A DNA stretch of 50,202 nucleotides from Acidobacteriota bacterium (GCA_023436495.1 JAEZIT010000127.1:1-50202), one strand, 5' to 3'; counted from the first letter of the stretch, positions 22,206-31,572 are shown. Program-made: numbers and translations. Notes: a model not told the origin generated them from the letters alone.

Positions 22206-22655
22206 ATGTTGATTCGAGATGTGATGGAAACAAATATTGCGGTGTGCACGGAGGAGACTCCGATCGAAACCGTTTATGCCGAAATGATGAAATCGCACGG
22301 AACCTGTGCGGCAGTCATTGAAAACAGGGCTCATCGCATACCGATCGGCATGGTCACCGAGCACCTCATCTGCGAGCAGATCATCGGCCGAAGGCGGAAC
22401 CCCCGCGGAATGACCGCCGCAAATGTCATGTCGTCGAACATAATAAAGGTCTATGACACCAGCGACATTACATCATGTCCGGCGGACACCGGCGGCGCCG
22501 GGAATATTCTGGTCGTCAACGATGCCGGCGAACTCTGCGGCGTACTTCCCGCCGACCTGCTGCGACGCATAGGCATTGTCCGAAGTACACAGGAGCTTAT
22601 AAATGCTGAAGCATACATGCCTTCGGACGTTAACACGGCGAACTGGCTACAGTAA
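22206..22655 (+). CDS. CBS-domain protein (tandem copy 1)
   Basis: A 149-residue cytosolic protein made of two CBS motifs (about 1-60 and 68-130). The first is standard (VMETNIAVCTEETPIETVYAEMMK, IGMVTEHLI); the second is degenerate, with TSCPADTGGAGN in place of the usual helix. CBS pairs bind adenosine nucleotides and act as energy or ion-strength sensors for partner proteins. GAGG at 22193 sets the ATG at 22206; a GTG at 22191 is the alternative. The next gene is another CBS protein 23 bases on, so the two probably work together. Confidence 0.85.
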   Translation: MLIRDVMETNIAVCTEETPIETVYAEMMKSHGTCAAVIENRAHRIPIGMVTEHLICEQIIGRRRNPRGMTAANVMSSNIIKVYDTSDITSCPADTGGAGNILVVNDAGELCGVLPADLLRRIGIVRSTQELINAEAYMPSDVNTANWLQ

Positions 22656-22678
22656 CCAACAATAAAGGAGAACAAATA

Positions 22679-23113
22679 ATGCAAGTAAAAGATATAATGA
22701 CCGCCGATCCGGCATGCTGCACCGCGGATACAAGCCTTCAGGAAGTCGCCCAAATGATGGTCGACCACGACTGCGGCTGCATCCCTATCGTCGAAAACAA
22801 GGATTCGAAAGTACCTGTCGGCGTGATCACGGATCGTGACATCGCTACGCGTGTCGTGGCCAAAGGCAAGAATCCGCTGGATCTGACCGCGGGCGACGCG
22901 ATGACCGCATCGGTCGTTAGCGTAACGCCTGAAACGTCGCTCGAAGAATGCTGCAACCTTATGGAGACGGAGCAGATCAGGCGAGTGACGGTAGTCGACT
23001 CCAATGGCGGATGCTGTGGAATAATCGCTCAGGCTGATATTGCGAACAACGCGAGCGAACGCAAGACGGCCGAGGTCGTCCAGGAGGTCTCCAAGGCTTC
23101 CGCTGCGGCTTAA
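22679..23113 (+). CDS. CBS-domain protein (tandem copy 2)
   Basis: A 144-residue protein with a complete CBS pair: VKDIMTADPACCTADTSLQE...IPVGVITDRDIATRVVAKG, then AGDAMTASVVSVTPETSLEE...CCGIIAQADIA. Many such proteins (Hrp1-like) bind AMP or ATP and respond to starvation or hypoxia. A textbook AAAGGAGA lies before the ATG. Cysteine is unusually frequent (CC twice). Followed by its own terminator at 23141. The fold is secure, partner unknown. Confidence 0.92.
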   Translation: MQVKDIMTADPACCTADTSLQEVAQMMVDHDCGCIPIVENKDSKVPVGVITDRDIATRVVAKGKNPLDLTAGDAMTASVVSVTPETSLEECCNLMETEQIRRVTVVDSNGGCCGIIAQADIANNASERKTAEVVQEVSKASAAA

Positions 23114-23140
23114 GTTATGCGGGATTAACTGATTCTTGGC

Positions 23141-23176
23141 GGGCAGGCCCACAAAACTTCGTGCGCCTGCCTATTT
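23141..23176 (+). terminator. terminator after the CBS gene pair
   Basis: Stem GGCAGGC / GCCTGCC (23142-23148 and 23165-23171), 16-base loop, followed by TATTTT, 28 bases after the stop. Confidence 0.65.
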
Positions 23177-23228
23177 TCACTTCGTGGATAGCCCTGCCAA
23201 AGTCTGATAAAATTGCATCTTATTGTCG

Positions 23229-24563
23229 ATGACCAATTTTATGAGGCTTATCTATCTTCTTGCTTTACTTACATTTGCACTCCCGTTAACGGCACAGCAG
23301 CCTAATGAGGCACTCGCGACGGCTACGGGCCGGGTGTTTACCGCCGCAGATCTTACGCCGCACGCACGGCAGCATTGGGACAGCCGAAAAGAGGCTGTCG
23401 CTGCAACGCGGTCTGCCTTACGCACGCGAATGTTGAACGAACACCTGCTCGCTGTCGAGGCAAAATCGGCCGGGACTACGCCGGAAGAGCTGATCGCCGC
23501 CCAATATAAGAAGGCACCCAACCCCTCCGAAGATCAGATCAAGGCTGTATTTGACGCCAATCGAAATGTGTTCGGTGATCGGTCGATCGATGATGCGCGG
23601 CAACAGATCGTCGGGTTTCTCCGCCGTGATCCGGAACAGAAGGCTCTGCAGGCTTATCTGGAATCACTGTCCACAAAATACAAGGTTTCCCCAGGCAAGG
23701 ACATAAACGCCGCCGGATTGAAGCCGACCGATGTCATATTCTCGGCCGCCGGTAAGAGTTTCACGGTTCAGGAGTTCGAAACACAGCATAGGATCGAACT
23801 CAATGACGCCGAAGCCGATATCATCGACGAAGTAAAGGCGGACCTCGAGAGCACGATCTTCTCAATTCTCGTCCTTGACGAAGCAAAGGCGCAGAACATA
23901 GATCCGGGTAGCCTGATCGCCCGCGAGATATCGGACAAATTAAAGGATTTTTCCGACGAGGAACGCTCGGAGCTCGAATCGGCCCTGCGTCGAAAGCTTT
24001 TCGCAAAATATAACGTAAGATTCACGATTCCCGAGCCGCGTCCGATCGTGCAGAACATATCGGTCGATGACGATCCGATGATCGGCAAACCGTCCGCGCC
24101 GGTTACGGTCGTGATGTTCAGCGATTTCCAATGCCCGGCATGTGCCCGTACCCACCCAATATTGAAGAAGGTCCTATCCGAATACGGTGATAAGGTCCGC
24201 TTCGTTGTTCGCGATTTTCCGCTTGAGAATATTCATGAGAGCGCGTTCGGTGCCGCGCTTGCGGCTTCCGCTGCGCATAAACAGGGCAAATTCGTCGAAT
24301 ATATCGAAATTCTTTACACGAACCAGAATGCCCTCGACGCTTCGTCGCTCAAAAAGTACGCGGCCGATATCGGTTTGAATGTAAAACAATTTGAGATAGA
24401 CTTAGCAAGCGAAAAATCGGCGGCCGAAGTGCGAAAAGATATTGAAGACGGAATGAGTTACGGAGTCGCCGGCACGCCGACGATCTTCGTGAACGGCGTC
24501 AAGGTCCGACGGCTTTCCGCTGACAGTTTCCGCGATGCGATCGACGCCGCATTGAAGCGCTGA
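23229..24563 (+). CDS. DsbA-family thiol oxidoreductase with SurA-like N-terminal part
   Basis: A 444-residue exported protein. Signal peptide ends near LPLTAQQ. Residues about 30-270 are helical and charged and resemble the SurA/PpiC N-terminal chaperone arm. Residues about 280-440 form a DsbA/thioredoxin-4 domain: FSDFQCPACARTHP with CPAC at 302-305, RDFPLENIHE, and the cis-Pro loop GVAGTPTIFVNG. It should form or shuffle disulfides in periplasmic proteins, with the N-terminal arm holding unfolded clients. The ATG at 23229 is chosen; another lies at 23241 and a TTG at 23223, none with a ribosome site. It starts a short plus-strand run with the glutaminyl cyclase, 17 bases away. Confidence 0.88.
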   Translation: MTNFMRLIYLLALLTFALPLTAQQPNEALATATGRVFTAADLTPHARQHWDSRKEAVAATRSALRTRMLNEHLLAVEAKSAGTTPEELIAAQYKKAPNPSEDQIKAVFDANRNVFGDRSIDDARQQIVGFLRRDPEQKALQAYLESLSTKYKVSPGKDINAAGLKPTDVIFSAAGKSFTVQEFETQHRIELNDAEADIIDEVKADLESTIFSILVLDEAKAQNIDPGSLIAREISDKLKDFSDEERSELESALRRKLFAKYNVRFTIPEPRPIVQNISVDDDPMIGKPSAPVTVVMFSDFQCPACARTHPILKKVLSEYGDKVRFVVRDFPLENIHESAFGAALAASAAHKQGKFVEYIEILYTNQNALDASSLKKYAADIGLNVKQFEIDLASEKSAAEVRKDIEDGMSYGVAGTPTIFVNGVKVRRLSADSFRDAIDAALKR

Positions 24564-24580
24564 ACGGCCATCTCTGAATT

Positions 24581-25423
24581 ATGCGATTATATCTTTTAAT
24601 TTCATTCCTCTTTATTGCTGCTTCCTGCGGGAGTGCTCCAAACGTGTCGAATGTGAATACCGCCAATCGCGCAAATACTGCTGCCGACAAGCCCGCGGCC
24701 GTTCCGGTCTACACCTACGATATCGTGAAGAGCTATCCGCATGACCGTAACGCATTTACGCAGGGATTGTTATTTCATGACGGCTTTCTTTACGAAGGGA
24801 CCGGCGGCAAAAAGAATCGCGGGGATACATTCTATTCGTCGCTTCGGAAAGTCGAGCTCGAAACCGGTAAGGTGCTGAAAAAATACGACGTTCCGCCCGA
24901 ATTTTTCGGTGAGGGTATCGCTCTTTTGAACGGACAGATATATCAGCTGACGTGGCAGGAACAGACCGGATTTGTTTACGGCGTCGACGATTTCAAGCTT
25001 ATCCGCGAATTCCGTTATTCCGGCGAAGGTTGGGGATTGACCGAAGACGATACGAACCTATATATGAGCGATGGCACTCATATCATTCGTGTCATCGAAC
25101 CCGAAGGTTTTAAGACAATACGGACCATCTCGGTCATGGACGAAAAGGGACGTCCGCTGATGAAGCTTAACGAACTCGAATGGGTGAACGGCGAGATATG
25201 GGCAAACGTCTGGGAAACCGGTTGGATCGTGCGTATCGATCCCGCGACAGGCGAGCTTCTGGGCCGGATCGACCTTTCGCGCATCGCGGACGACGAGATC
25301 GACACCAATCCTGAAGCAGATGTCCTCAACGGCATCGCCTACGACGCCGCTGGAGACCGCCTCTTCGTCACCGGCAAGAAGTGGCGTCGATTATTCGAGA
25401 TAAAAGTAAAACCCAAACAATAG
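24581..25423 (+). CDS. glutaminyl-peptide cyclotransferase lipoprotein
   Basis: A 280-residue lipoprotein: lipobox FIAASC with Cys16, Asn/Thr-rich linker, then a five-bladed propeller of the bacterial/plant-type glutaminyl cyclase family. Signatures: YPHDRNAFTQGLLFHDGFLYEGTG, FFGEGIALL, YSGEGWGLTEDD, MSDGTHIIRVIEP, LNELEWVNGEIWANVW, ADVLNGIAYD and RLFVTGKKW. This enzyme converts N-terminal Gln of exported proteins into pyroglutamate, protecting them from aminopeptidases. It follows the DsbA-like gene, so both may mature secreted proteins. The next gene (guanine deaminase) begins one base after the stop. Confidence 0.94.
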   Translation: MRLYLLISFLFIAASCGSAPNVSNVNTANRANTAADKPAAVPVYTYDIVKSYPHDRNAFTQGLLFHDGFLYEGTGGKKNRGDTFYSSLRKVELETGKVLKKYDVPPEFFGEGIALLNGQIYQLTWQEQTGFVYGVDDFKLIREFRYSGEGWGLTEDDTNLYMSDGTHIIRVIEPEGFKTIRTISVMDEKGRPLMKLNELEWVNGEIWANVWETGWIVRIDPATGELLGRIDLSRIADDEIDTNPEADVLNGIAYDAAGDRLFVTGKKWRRLFEIKVKPKQ

Positions 25424-25424
25424 A

Positions 25425-25901
25425 ATGCCCGATCACCACACTGAATTTATGCAAAAGGCGATCGAGCTGGCACGCCGCGGGATGCTATCGAATTCCGGCG
25501 GGCCGTTCGGCTGCGTGGTCGTCAAAGATGGCCGAGTTATCGGCGAGGGCTGGAACAAGGTCACCTCGACCAACGACCCAACCGCTCACGCCGAGGTCGT
25601 AGCTATTCGGGAAGCGTGCGCTAATCTAAATGCTTTCCAACTCGACGGCTGCGTCATTTACACTTCCTGCGAGCCCTGCCCGATGTGCCTTGCCGCGATC
25701 TATTGGGCTCGGCCTGCGGCCGTCTATTTTGCCTGCACGCGCGCCGACGCCGCCTCGATCGGCTTTGACGATGATTTCATTTACGAAGAGATCGCAAAGC
25801 CCAATCAGGAACGTCGATTGGCCCTACAGCCACTAATGCGCGACGAAGCATCGGAAGTTTTTCGCGAATGGGCCGCAAAAGCCGACAAAACGGAATATTG
25901 A
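25425..25901 (+). CDS. guaD: guanine deaminase
   Basis: A 158-residue cytosolic CDA-fold deaminase. Zinc site His55 in THAE-like TAHAEVVAIREAC with proton shuttle Glu57, and Cys85/Cys88 in TSCEPCPMCLAAIYWARP. The segment GFDDDFIYEEIAKPNQER closely follows the GuaD type (Bacillus subtilis), where domain-swapped C-terminal residues close the guanine pocket; TadA-type tRNA deaminases do not have it. The reaction is guanine to xanthine plus ammonia. Start is one base after the preceding stop, and a small transporter gene follows five bases later, suggesting one transcript. Confidence 0.92.
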   Translation: MPDHHTEFMQKAIELARRGMLSNSGGPFGCVVVKDGRVIGEGWNKVTSTNDPTAHAEVVAIREACANLNAFQLDGCVIYTSCEPCPMCLAAIYWARPAAVYFACTRADAASIGFDDDFIYEEIAKPNQERRLALQPLMRDEASEVFREWAAKADKTEY

Positions 25902-25906
25902 CCGGT

Positions 25907-26356
25907 ATGTCCAACATTTATCTATACGTTCTGCTGGCCCTCGCCGCCGGCGCCGTGCTCCCTACGCAAGCGGCGGTCAATAACAAACTCGCTGAATTTG
26001 CCGGCGGCCCTGTAGCTGCGGCATTTATTTCATTTGCCGTCGGAACGCTCGTATTGTTCGTTTATATGCTGATCTCGGGTGTTCATCTTGCGGAAATGAC
26101 CTCGGCAAAGAACGCCCCGGTGATCGCATGGATCGGCGGCATTTTGGGCGCTTTCTTCGTAACATCCACGATAATGCTTCTGCCGCGGCTAGGCGTCGCG
26201 ATGACATTCAGCATCGTGATCGCCGGCCAGATGGTCCTGACGCTCATCATAGACCATTTTGGCCTCTTGGGCGTGCCCGAAAAGCCCGTCAGCCTGCCGC
26301 GCATCGCCGGTGCCTTGCTCGTTACCGCCGGTGTAATACTGATCAGAAGATTTTAG
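25907..26356 (+). CDS. DMT-superfamily (DUF606/YdcZ-like) small transporter
   Basis: A 149-residue protein with five predicted helices (about 3-20, 33-55, 67-87, 95-113 and 128-146). GAVLPTQAAVNNKLAEFAGGPVAAAFISFAVGT is the DUF606 signature; this family is half the size of EamA transporters and often works as a pair. The ATG at 25907 opens helix 1, while an upstream in-frame start inside guaD would add a charged stretch. Placed five bases after guaD, it may move a purine or its product, but DUF606 substrates are not established. Confidence 0.87.
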   Translation: MSNIYLYVLLALAAGAVLPTQAAVNNKLAEFAGGPVAAAFISFAVGTLVLFVYMLISGVHLAEMTSAKNAPVIAWIGGILGAFFVTSTIMLLPRLGVAMTFSIVIAGQMVLTLIIDHFGLLGVPEKPVSLPRIAGALLVTAGVILIRRF

Positions 26357-26407
26357 CGATGTCGGTCTTTCGCTGATACGAACCGATATATCACACTTTA
26401 GAATTCT

Positions 26408-27745
26408 ATGTGTAAAACAAGACTCCTACTGCTTTTTACCTTTATAGTTCTTTTTTCCGTTGCGCCGCTTTCGGCCCAATCTCTCGCGCGCGACCTTAAC
26501 GGATTCCGGCTCGGTCAATATCGTGCTGCTACTCACCGCGAGTTTGGAGATCCAGGCCAACAGGGATCGATGGATGGGGACCTCATCTACGAGGCCTTCC
26601 TGATCAAAGAAGAACCAATGCTCTATATGGTCTTTCAGTATCAAGAGAGCGAGCCTGAAGTGATTTGGTCGATTCAGATCACCGGTTCGGATACGACGCA
26701 CGACCCGGGATTCAAAGGCCTCAAATTTGGAATGTCCCCGGCCGAAACCGAAAAACGCCTTGGAAAGCCTGATCGGCGGATCGAGGTGGGTGAACACGGA
26801 ACGCGTTGGGAATACGATGGTGCGAATTATTCTGTCGAGATCGATCCCGAGAAAAAGCTATCGAGTATTCGAATTGTGAATGAACGCACCAAGGAACCCG
26901 ACGTCAAGAGCCTGCCGACATTCCGCGACATGGTCAAAAAGCTTCAATCGGGAACGAATGCGGAACTAGCGGAATTGCTTGCACCGGATATGGAGGTGTA
27001 TGAAGCCGGTAAGGTAATATCTTTCGGATGGCCGCTTCGCACTGAGATAGCTCAGGACAAGTCGGGCGTATTTGCATCGATTCGTCGCTTATCCAAAGAG
27101 CTGTCGAACGTTGATTCGTCTAAAACGGAACAGTATGAGGAAAACATGCGATTCCGATTAGGCCGCGATGCGCAGCATGTGATCAAGCTCAAAAAGCTAA
27201 AGGCGATCTCGGAAATTGCGTTTACCTGGAACGGCGAACGGTGGCAGATCTGGGAATTCGGCACCCGCCCGGCTCCTCAATCGCCGGCCAGCTGGAAGGA
27301 CATATATAAGCCCGGATCGCTGAAAGAATTGGTCGATATTCGGATTCCCGATTTAATAAAGACGCCTAACGTCGCAATGACCAAATCTGACGGCAAGCCG
27401 CTGGCTTCGTTCTCATATAATTCCTATCCAACCAGCACGTCCGTTACATTTACCGGCGAATCGAGGAAAACCGCTGAATCGACTCTTTCGATGATTTCGC
27501 TATGGCTGGAAACACTCGGAAAGCCTAAGGACCTCGCTAAACGGTTCGACACCGAGTTCAAATTCATAGAGAAAGGCGTTGCTTACTGGCTTCCGGTTCA
27601 ATTTCCATTGCCGGAAAGGTTCAAGAACGAGGCTAAATTAAACGATGATATTACGATCTACATTTCGTGGGTCGGCATAAACTTCGACAGCGGCAAACCA
27701 GAACTTTTGGCGATTGTTAATGAATTTACCGCAAAGGAAAAATAG
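26408..27745 (+). CDS. secreted protein of unknown function
   Basis: A 445-residue exported protein with signal peptide 1-23 (ends PLSAQS). Two related stretches near the N-terminus, LNGFRLGQYRAATHREFGDP and KGLKFGMSPAETEKRLGKP, resemble the SmpA/BamE-like pattern (G-x-S/T...hxxxxG.P) seen in many outer-membrane-associated proteins. The rest (200-445) is mixed alpha/beta, with no motif I recognise. Stands alone, 131 bases before the TonB gene. Acidobacterial lineage-specific families of this sort are common; no function is claimed. Confidence 0.75.
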   Translation: MCKTRLLLLFTFIVLFSVAPLSAQSLARDLNGFRLGQYRAATHREFGDPGQQGSMDGDLIYEAFLIKEEPMLYMVFQYQESEPEVIWSIQITGSDTTHDPGFKGLKFGMSPAETEKRLGKPDRRIEVGEHGTRWEYDGANYSVEIDPEKKLSSIRIVNERTKEPDVKSLPTFRDMVKKLQSGTNAELAELLAPDMEVYEAGKVISFGWPLRTEIAQDKSGVFASIRRLSKELSNVDSSKTEQYEENMRFRLGRDAQHVIKLKKLKAISEIAFTWNGERWQIWEFGTRPAPQSPASWKDIYKPGSLKELVDIRIPDLIKTPNVAMTKSDGKPLASFSYNSYPTSTSVTFTGESRKTAESTLSMISLWLETLGKPKDLAKRFDTEFKFIEKGVAYWLPVQFPLPERFKNEAKLNDDITIYISWVGINFDSGKPELLAIVNEFTAKEK

Positions 27746-27876
27746 ATTTAACAGACAGTCCGCGCTTCGCTGTTTGAAAAGAATCAAAAGTCGTTAGCTC
27801 TCGCGGGAACAAATCCTTTCTCCCGGTGTCTAACCTGATAACGGTTGGCACCGGCAACTAATAGAGGAGGAAGGAT

Positions 27877-28698
27877 ATGTTTGATAAATTGATCGAATCG
27901 AACAGCGAAGGTGCTGATTTCAAAAAGCGCCGTAGCTATTTCATGGTCTCGTCCGTCGTTGTCGGCATTTTGTTTTTGTCAGCCGTTATTGTCAGCATTT
28001 ACGCCCAGGAATTCGTACTCGACACTGATGATTGGGAAATGACGCGGCTGCTCGCCCCCGTAGCCATGCCCGACCAGGCACCCGAACCGCCGCGGCCCGC
28101 GGCATCCGCCCCCGCCGCATCGGAACGCTCCGCCATCACCCAACGCCGTGAAAATATGATGCGTCCGGACGAACAACCCACTGCGGTCCCGACAACGACG
28201 TCAGTTGTCCCGAACTCGGTCCGGTCGCGCCCGCCCGGGGATTTCATTATTAGCGGTAAAGATGTTGACGCTTTGTCTCCGGTATCCTCGGGCCGCGAAT
28301 CTCTTGGAGCAGCCACATCGGACGGCCAGGGACTAGGCGGCGACAGGACCGTAGCTGAAGTACGCGATATCCCCGAACCTCCGCCGGTGAAAAGAGCTGA
28401 GCCCGTCCAGAAAACGGCACCGAAATCTCTCGGGGTCGTGAATGGAATCGCTACGGATCTGCCAAAACCCGCCTATTCGCCGGCCGCGAAGGCAGCGGGA
28501 ATCTCGGGCGACGTGAAGGTGCAGGTAACGATCGACGAAAGCGGCAAAGTCATCTCGGCAAAGGCTGTTGACGGCCCTTCGCTTTTGCGTAACGATGCGG
28601 AACGCGCGGCTCTTCGTGCTAGGTTCACCCCTACGAAGCTCTCTCATGTCCCGGTCAAGGTGACTGGTGTGATCGTCTATCGATTTAATAGGAACTAG
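27877..28698 (+). CDS. TonB-family energy transducer
   Basis: A 273-residue inner-membrane protein. One helix (about 23-43, MVSSVVVGILFLSAVIVSIY), a Pro/Ala-rich periplasmic spacer (70-190: APEPPRPAASAP, IPEPPPVKRAEPVQK), and a TonB C-terminal domain (200-273) with PAYSPAAKAAGISGDVKVQV, IDESGKVISAK and ERAALRARFTPTK. It transmits proton-motive force to TonB-dependent receptors such as the one at 48.5 kb. GAGGAGGAAGG precedes the ATG. No exbB/exbD alongside. Its end overlaps the DUF512 gene on the other strand by 14 bases. Confidence 0.9.
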   Translation: MFDKLIESNSEGADFKKRRSYFMVSSVVVGILFLSAVIVSIYAQEFVLDTDDWEMTRLLAPVAMPDQAPEPPRPAASAPAASERSAITQRRENMMRPDEQPTAVPTTTSVVPNSVRSRPPGDFIISGKDVDALSPVSSGRESLGAATSDGQGLGGDRTVAEVRDIPEPPPVKRAEPVQKTAPKSLGVVNGIATDLPKPAYSPAAKAAGISGDVKVQVTIDESGKVISAKAVDGPSLLRNDAERAALRARFTPTKLSHVPVKVTGVIVYRFNRN

Positions 28699-30133
28699 TT
28701 CCGGACAGAAGGCCGAGCAGCCCGTCCGTATCGAGGTCGTAAATAGGAATTTTGAACTGTTTCTTAAGGTCTTCAAACGCCATTCCGTCAATAAGGATAG
28801 GTTCGTCGGACTTGATCGTGTGCTTCGGTATGATGACAAATTCGCCTTCGATCCTGTCCCTGACCGCAAGATAGTCCCGCCCGCTCAATAGCCCGGCTAC
28901 GGCGACATCGCCCCCGAAATATGTATTCGGGACAGCGAGAACCCTTAGCCGGGCCCCCGTTTTCCCGTTATACGCCGCGATCTGTTCTTCCATTATCGGC
29001 GCAAACATCTCACCTGTCAGGATCGTACCTGACAGGCTGGAAATTTCCGCTCCGGTACCCGCATCGACACTGGTCGCCACACCTGGAACGATCGCGGCCG
29101 GATGCGTTCGCACGTTCGCCGTCGCAAATCTTCCCGATGCTGATGCCGGAGACGGCGACTCGACCCGCTTCATCACCTTTTCGAATGCATTCAGGAACGA
29201 ACGGATCATGCCCACGCCGTCTTCTATCTGCGGATAATTCCCGTAATGCCGCCGCGAAGGTATGGGAACGCTGCCTTTTACATAGATCTCATCACCCAGA
29301 AAAGCGAATGTCGTTCCGAGAGTTTTTCTAAACTCCTTCTGCAGCCGCTCGACCTCCGTAATGGTCCGCCGGCAGAATTCGGGCGTGACCCGCGTCAAAC
29401 GTTCGTCCGTGTTGTACCTCGTCAGTGCCACCGGAACGACCGCCGCGCTTATTACTTTCGGGTACTCCGAAGCGAGGTCCCTCAAGGTCTTCTCCAATAC
29501 CGGACCGTCGTTTATTTCAGGGCAGAGCACTATCTGGGCATGGATCTCAATATCATTATCCAGCAGCCTTCTCAGTTTCTCCGAAATGTCTGCCCGAGCT
29601 TCTGGCACGCCCAGCAGGTACGCCCGCGTCTTCAGGTCCGTCGCATGTATCGAAACGTATTGCGGCGACAGGCGCTGCTCGATTATGCGGTTCATTTCAT
29701 CAGGCGTGATCGAGCTCAGCGTGGTGTAATTTCCGTAGAGGAACGATAGCCGGATGTCCTCGTCACGAACGAACAGCGATGGCCGAGCATCGTCAGGATT
29801 GCCTTTGCAGAAACAGAACAAACATTCGTTCGCGCACTGCCGCGGAACGATCTGTTCGAACATCAGACCGAAATCTTCGCTCTCATCGCGCTCGATCTCC
29901 AACTCCCACGTCTCGCCATTCGGCTTCTTTACCTCCAGCGTCAGCTCGGTCTCACCCCCGGTCTGGAAGCGGAAATCGAGATAATCACGAACAGCCCGGC
30001 CATTCACGCGAACAATCCTGTCATCGGGCGCCAACGCGAGTTCGTGCCCCAGGCTGCCTTCCGTTACCTCCGTGATCAACACGCCTGGCCGTCTGAGCTG
30101 TGTAATTGCTGGTGTTACTGCAAATTCGTACAT
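28685..30133 (-). CDS. DUF512/PDZ radical-SAM-like iron-sulfur protein
   Basis: A 482-residue cytosolic protein of the TIGR03279 type. PDZ-like N-terminus (about 15-70: GVLITEVTEGSLGHELAL), then a cysteine cluster C100-x3-C104-x2-C107-x-C109 (CANECLFCFCKGNP) of radical-SAM kind, followed by DIRLSFLYGNYTTLSSITPDE, a strongly conserved block in this family. DUF512 lies in the second half, and a third part (about 340-470) includes GTILTGEMFAPIMEEQI and NTYFGGDVAVAGLLSG. The function of the family has not been established to my knowledge. The extra cysteine at 109 is notable. Tail-to-tail overlap with the TonB gene. Confidence 0.9.
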   Translation of the reverse strand: MYEFAVTPAITQLRRPGVLITEVTEGSLGHELALAPDDRIVRVNGRAVRDYLDFRFQTGGETELTLEVKKPNGETWELEIERDESEDFGLMFEQIVPRQCANECLFCFCKGNPDDARPSLFVRDEDIRLSFLYGNYTTLSSITPDEMNRIIEQRLSPQYVSIHATDLKTRAYLLGVPEARADISEKLRRLLDNDIEIHAQIVLCPEINDGPVLEKTLRDLASEYPKVISAAVVPVALTRYNTDERLTRVTPEFCRRTITEVERLQKEFRKTLGTTFAFLGDEIYVKGSVPIPSRRHYGNYPQIEDGVGMIRSFLNAFEKVMKRVESPSPASASGRFATANVRTHPAAIVPGVATSVDAGTGAEISSLSGTILTGEMFAPIMEEQIAAYNGKTGARLRVLAVPNTYFGGDVAVAGLLSGRDYLAVRDRIEGEFVIIPKHTIKSDEPILIDGMAFEDLKKQFKIPIYDLDTDGLLGLLSGTSSY

Positions 30134-30273
30134 ACGAGAAAACTACTTAGTGTATGTTTTCGTGCAGAGGGTTGGCAAGTAAAGCGAAAACCACGAATGT
30201 CACTAACAACACCGAATAGGAAGTAACCCCATCTGCGCGATCGTGCCATTCGTGGCTAATTTTTACTAAAACA

Positions 30274-31410
30274 TTAAACGGCCGATGCCGATTTCAGGTC
30301 CAACAGATTGCTCAATGCCGTGTATTCCAGCCCCTGCGAATCGGCTACCGCCTTGTACGTCAGCTTTCCTGCGTAGGTGTTCACGCCTTCCTGGAATCCC
30401 TTATCGCCGCGGACGGCTTCTTCAAATCCCTTGTTCGCGAGTTCAAGAGCATACGGCAGCGTCGCGTTGGTCAGTGCGAACGTCGAAGTGCGCGGGACCG
30501 CACCCGGCATGTTCGCGACACAATAATGCAGCACGCCTTCTTCAAAAAATGTCGGGTTCGAGTGCGTTGTAGCATGGGTGGTCTCGAAACAACCGCCCTG
30601 ATCGACTGCGACGTCCACCAGCACTGCGCCTTGTGGAACGAGCTTCAGCATCTCCCTCGTCACAAGCTTCGGAGCGGCAGCTCCGACAACAAGTACGGCA
30701 CCAATAACAAGGTCCGCGTGCGATATGGCTTCTTCGATCGCATATGGCGACGACGCAAGCGTCTGAACCTTCGAAAGGAAAATATCGTCCAATTGACGGA
30801 GCCTTTCCAAGTTGCGGTCAATGATCGTGACGCGCGCTCCCAGGCCTACAGCCATCTTCGCAGCTTCGGTGCCCACAACGCCGCCGCCGAGAATTACGAC
30901 ATTCGCTGCCGGAACGCCCGGAACGCCGCCGAGCAAAATGCCGCGTCCGCCGTTCATTTTCTCGAGATATGTCGCGCCAACCTGAACCGACATGCGCCCG
31001 GCAACTTCCGACATCGGCGTCAGAAGCGGCAACCGGCCTCTCGGGTCAGTGATGGTTTCATACGCCACGCCCGTCACGTTCCGCTCTAACATCTGCTTGG
31101 TCAGTTCCAGCTCAGGTGCAAGGTGCAGGTACGTAAAAAGCAGCTGGTTCTCGCGCATTCTCGGATATTCAGGCGCGATCGGCTCTTTGACCTTAACAAT
31201 CATGTCGCCTTCGGCCCAAACTTCGTCGGCGGTATCAAGCATCTTTCCGCCGGCCTTTTCATATTGCTCGTCTGTAAAACCCGAGCCTTCGCCAGCCGAT
31301 CTCTGAACAAAAACCGTATGTCCAGCACCGTTGAGCGCGTGAACACCAGCAGGCGTCAATCCGACACGATATTCGTTATCCTTAATTTCCTTAGGCAATC
31401 CGATCTTCAT
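30274..31410 (-). CDS. ald: alanine dehydrogenase
   Basis: A 378-residue cytosolic NAD-dependent enzyme catalysing L-alanine + NAD to pyruvate + ammonia + NADH. MKIGLPKEIKDNEYRVGLTP, Lys in MIVKVKEPI and His in LFTYLHLAPE (the catalytic Lys75/His96 pair of the family), and the NAD loop VVILGGGVVGTEAAKMAVGLGA are all present; DVAVDQGGCFETTHATTHSNP is specific to Ald. Length is normal (370-378). TGGAGA lies before the start. It faces the same way as the aldehyde dehydrogenase upstream (212-bp gap), so independent transcription is likely. Confidence 0.96.
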   Translation of the reverse strand: MKIGLPKEIKDNEYRVGLTPAGVHALNGAGHTVFVQRSAGEGSGFTDEQYEKAGGKMLDTADEVWAEGDMIVKVKEPIAPEYPRMRENQLLFTYLHLAPELELTKQMLERNVTGVAYETITDPRGRLPLLTPMSEVAGRMSVQVGATYLEKMNGGRGILLGGVPGVPAANVVILGGGVVGTEAAKMAVGLGARVTIIDRNLERLRQLDDIFLSKVQTLASSPYAIEEAISHADLVIGAVLVVGAAAPKLVTREMLKLVPQGAVLVDVAVDQGGCFETTHATTHSNPTFFEEGVLHYCVANMPGAVPRTSTFALTNATLPYALELANKGFEEAVRGDKGFQEGVNTYAGKLTYKAVADSQGLEYTALSNLLDLKSASAV

Positions 31411-31572
31411 TAGAAAGTCTCCAAAAATGATTATTTAATAGAAAGGTTTAGCTCATTTTACCCAGTTTCTCGTAATTGTTAAATTCCATAAGCTAGGTTT
31501 TTTGTTTCCGGTAAACACATCAGCAATTATTGTACGGCGCCACGATTTTTCGGCTAATGCTGAGCGCGGTGC

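Noticed and set aside
22040..22249. 70-residue N-terminal extension of the DNA glycosylase
   Set aside because: The extension does not match the MPG family, overlaps the divergent CBS gene, and the internal ATG has a good ribosome site and gives the usual length.
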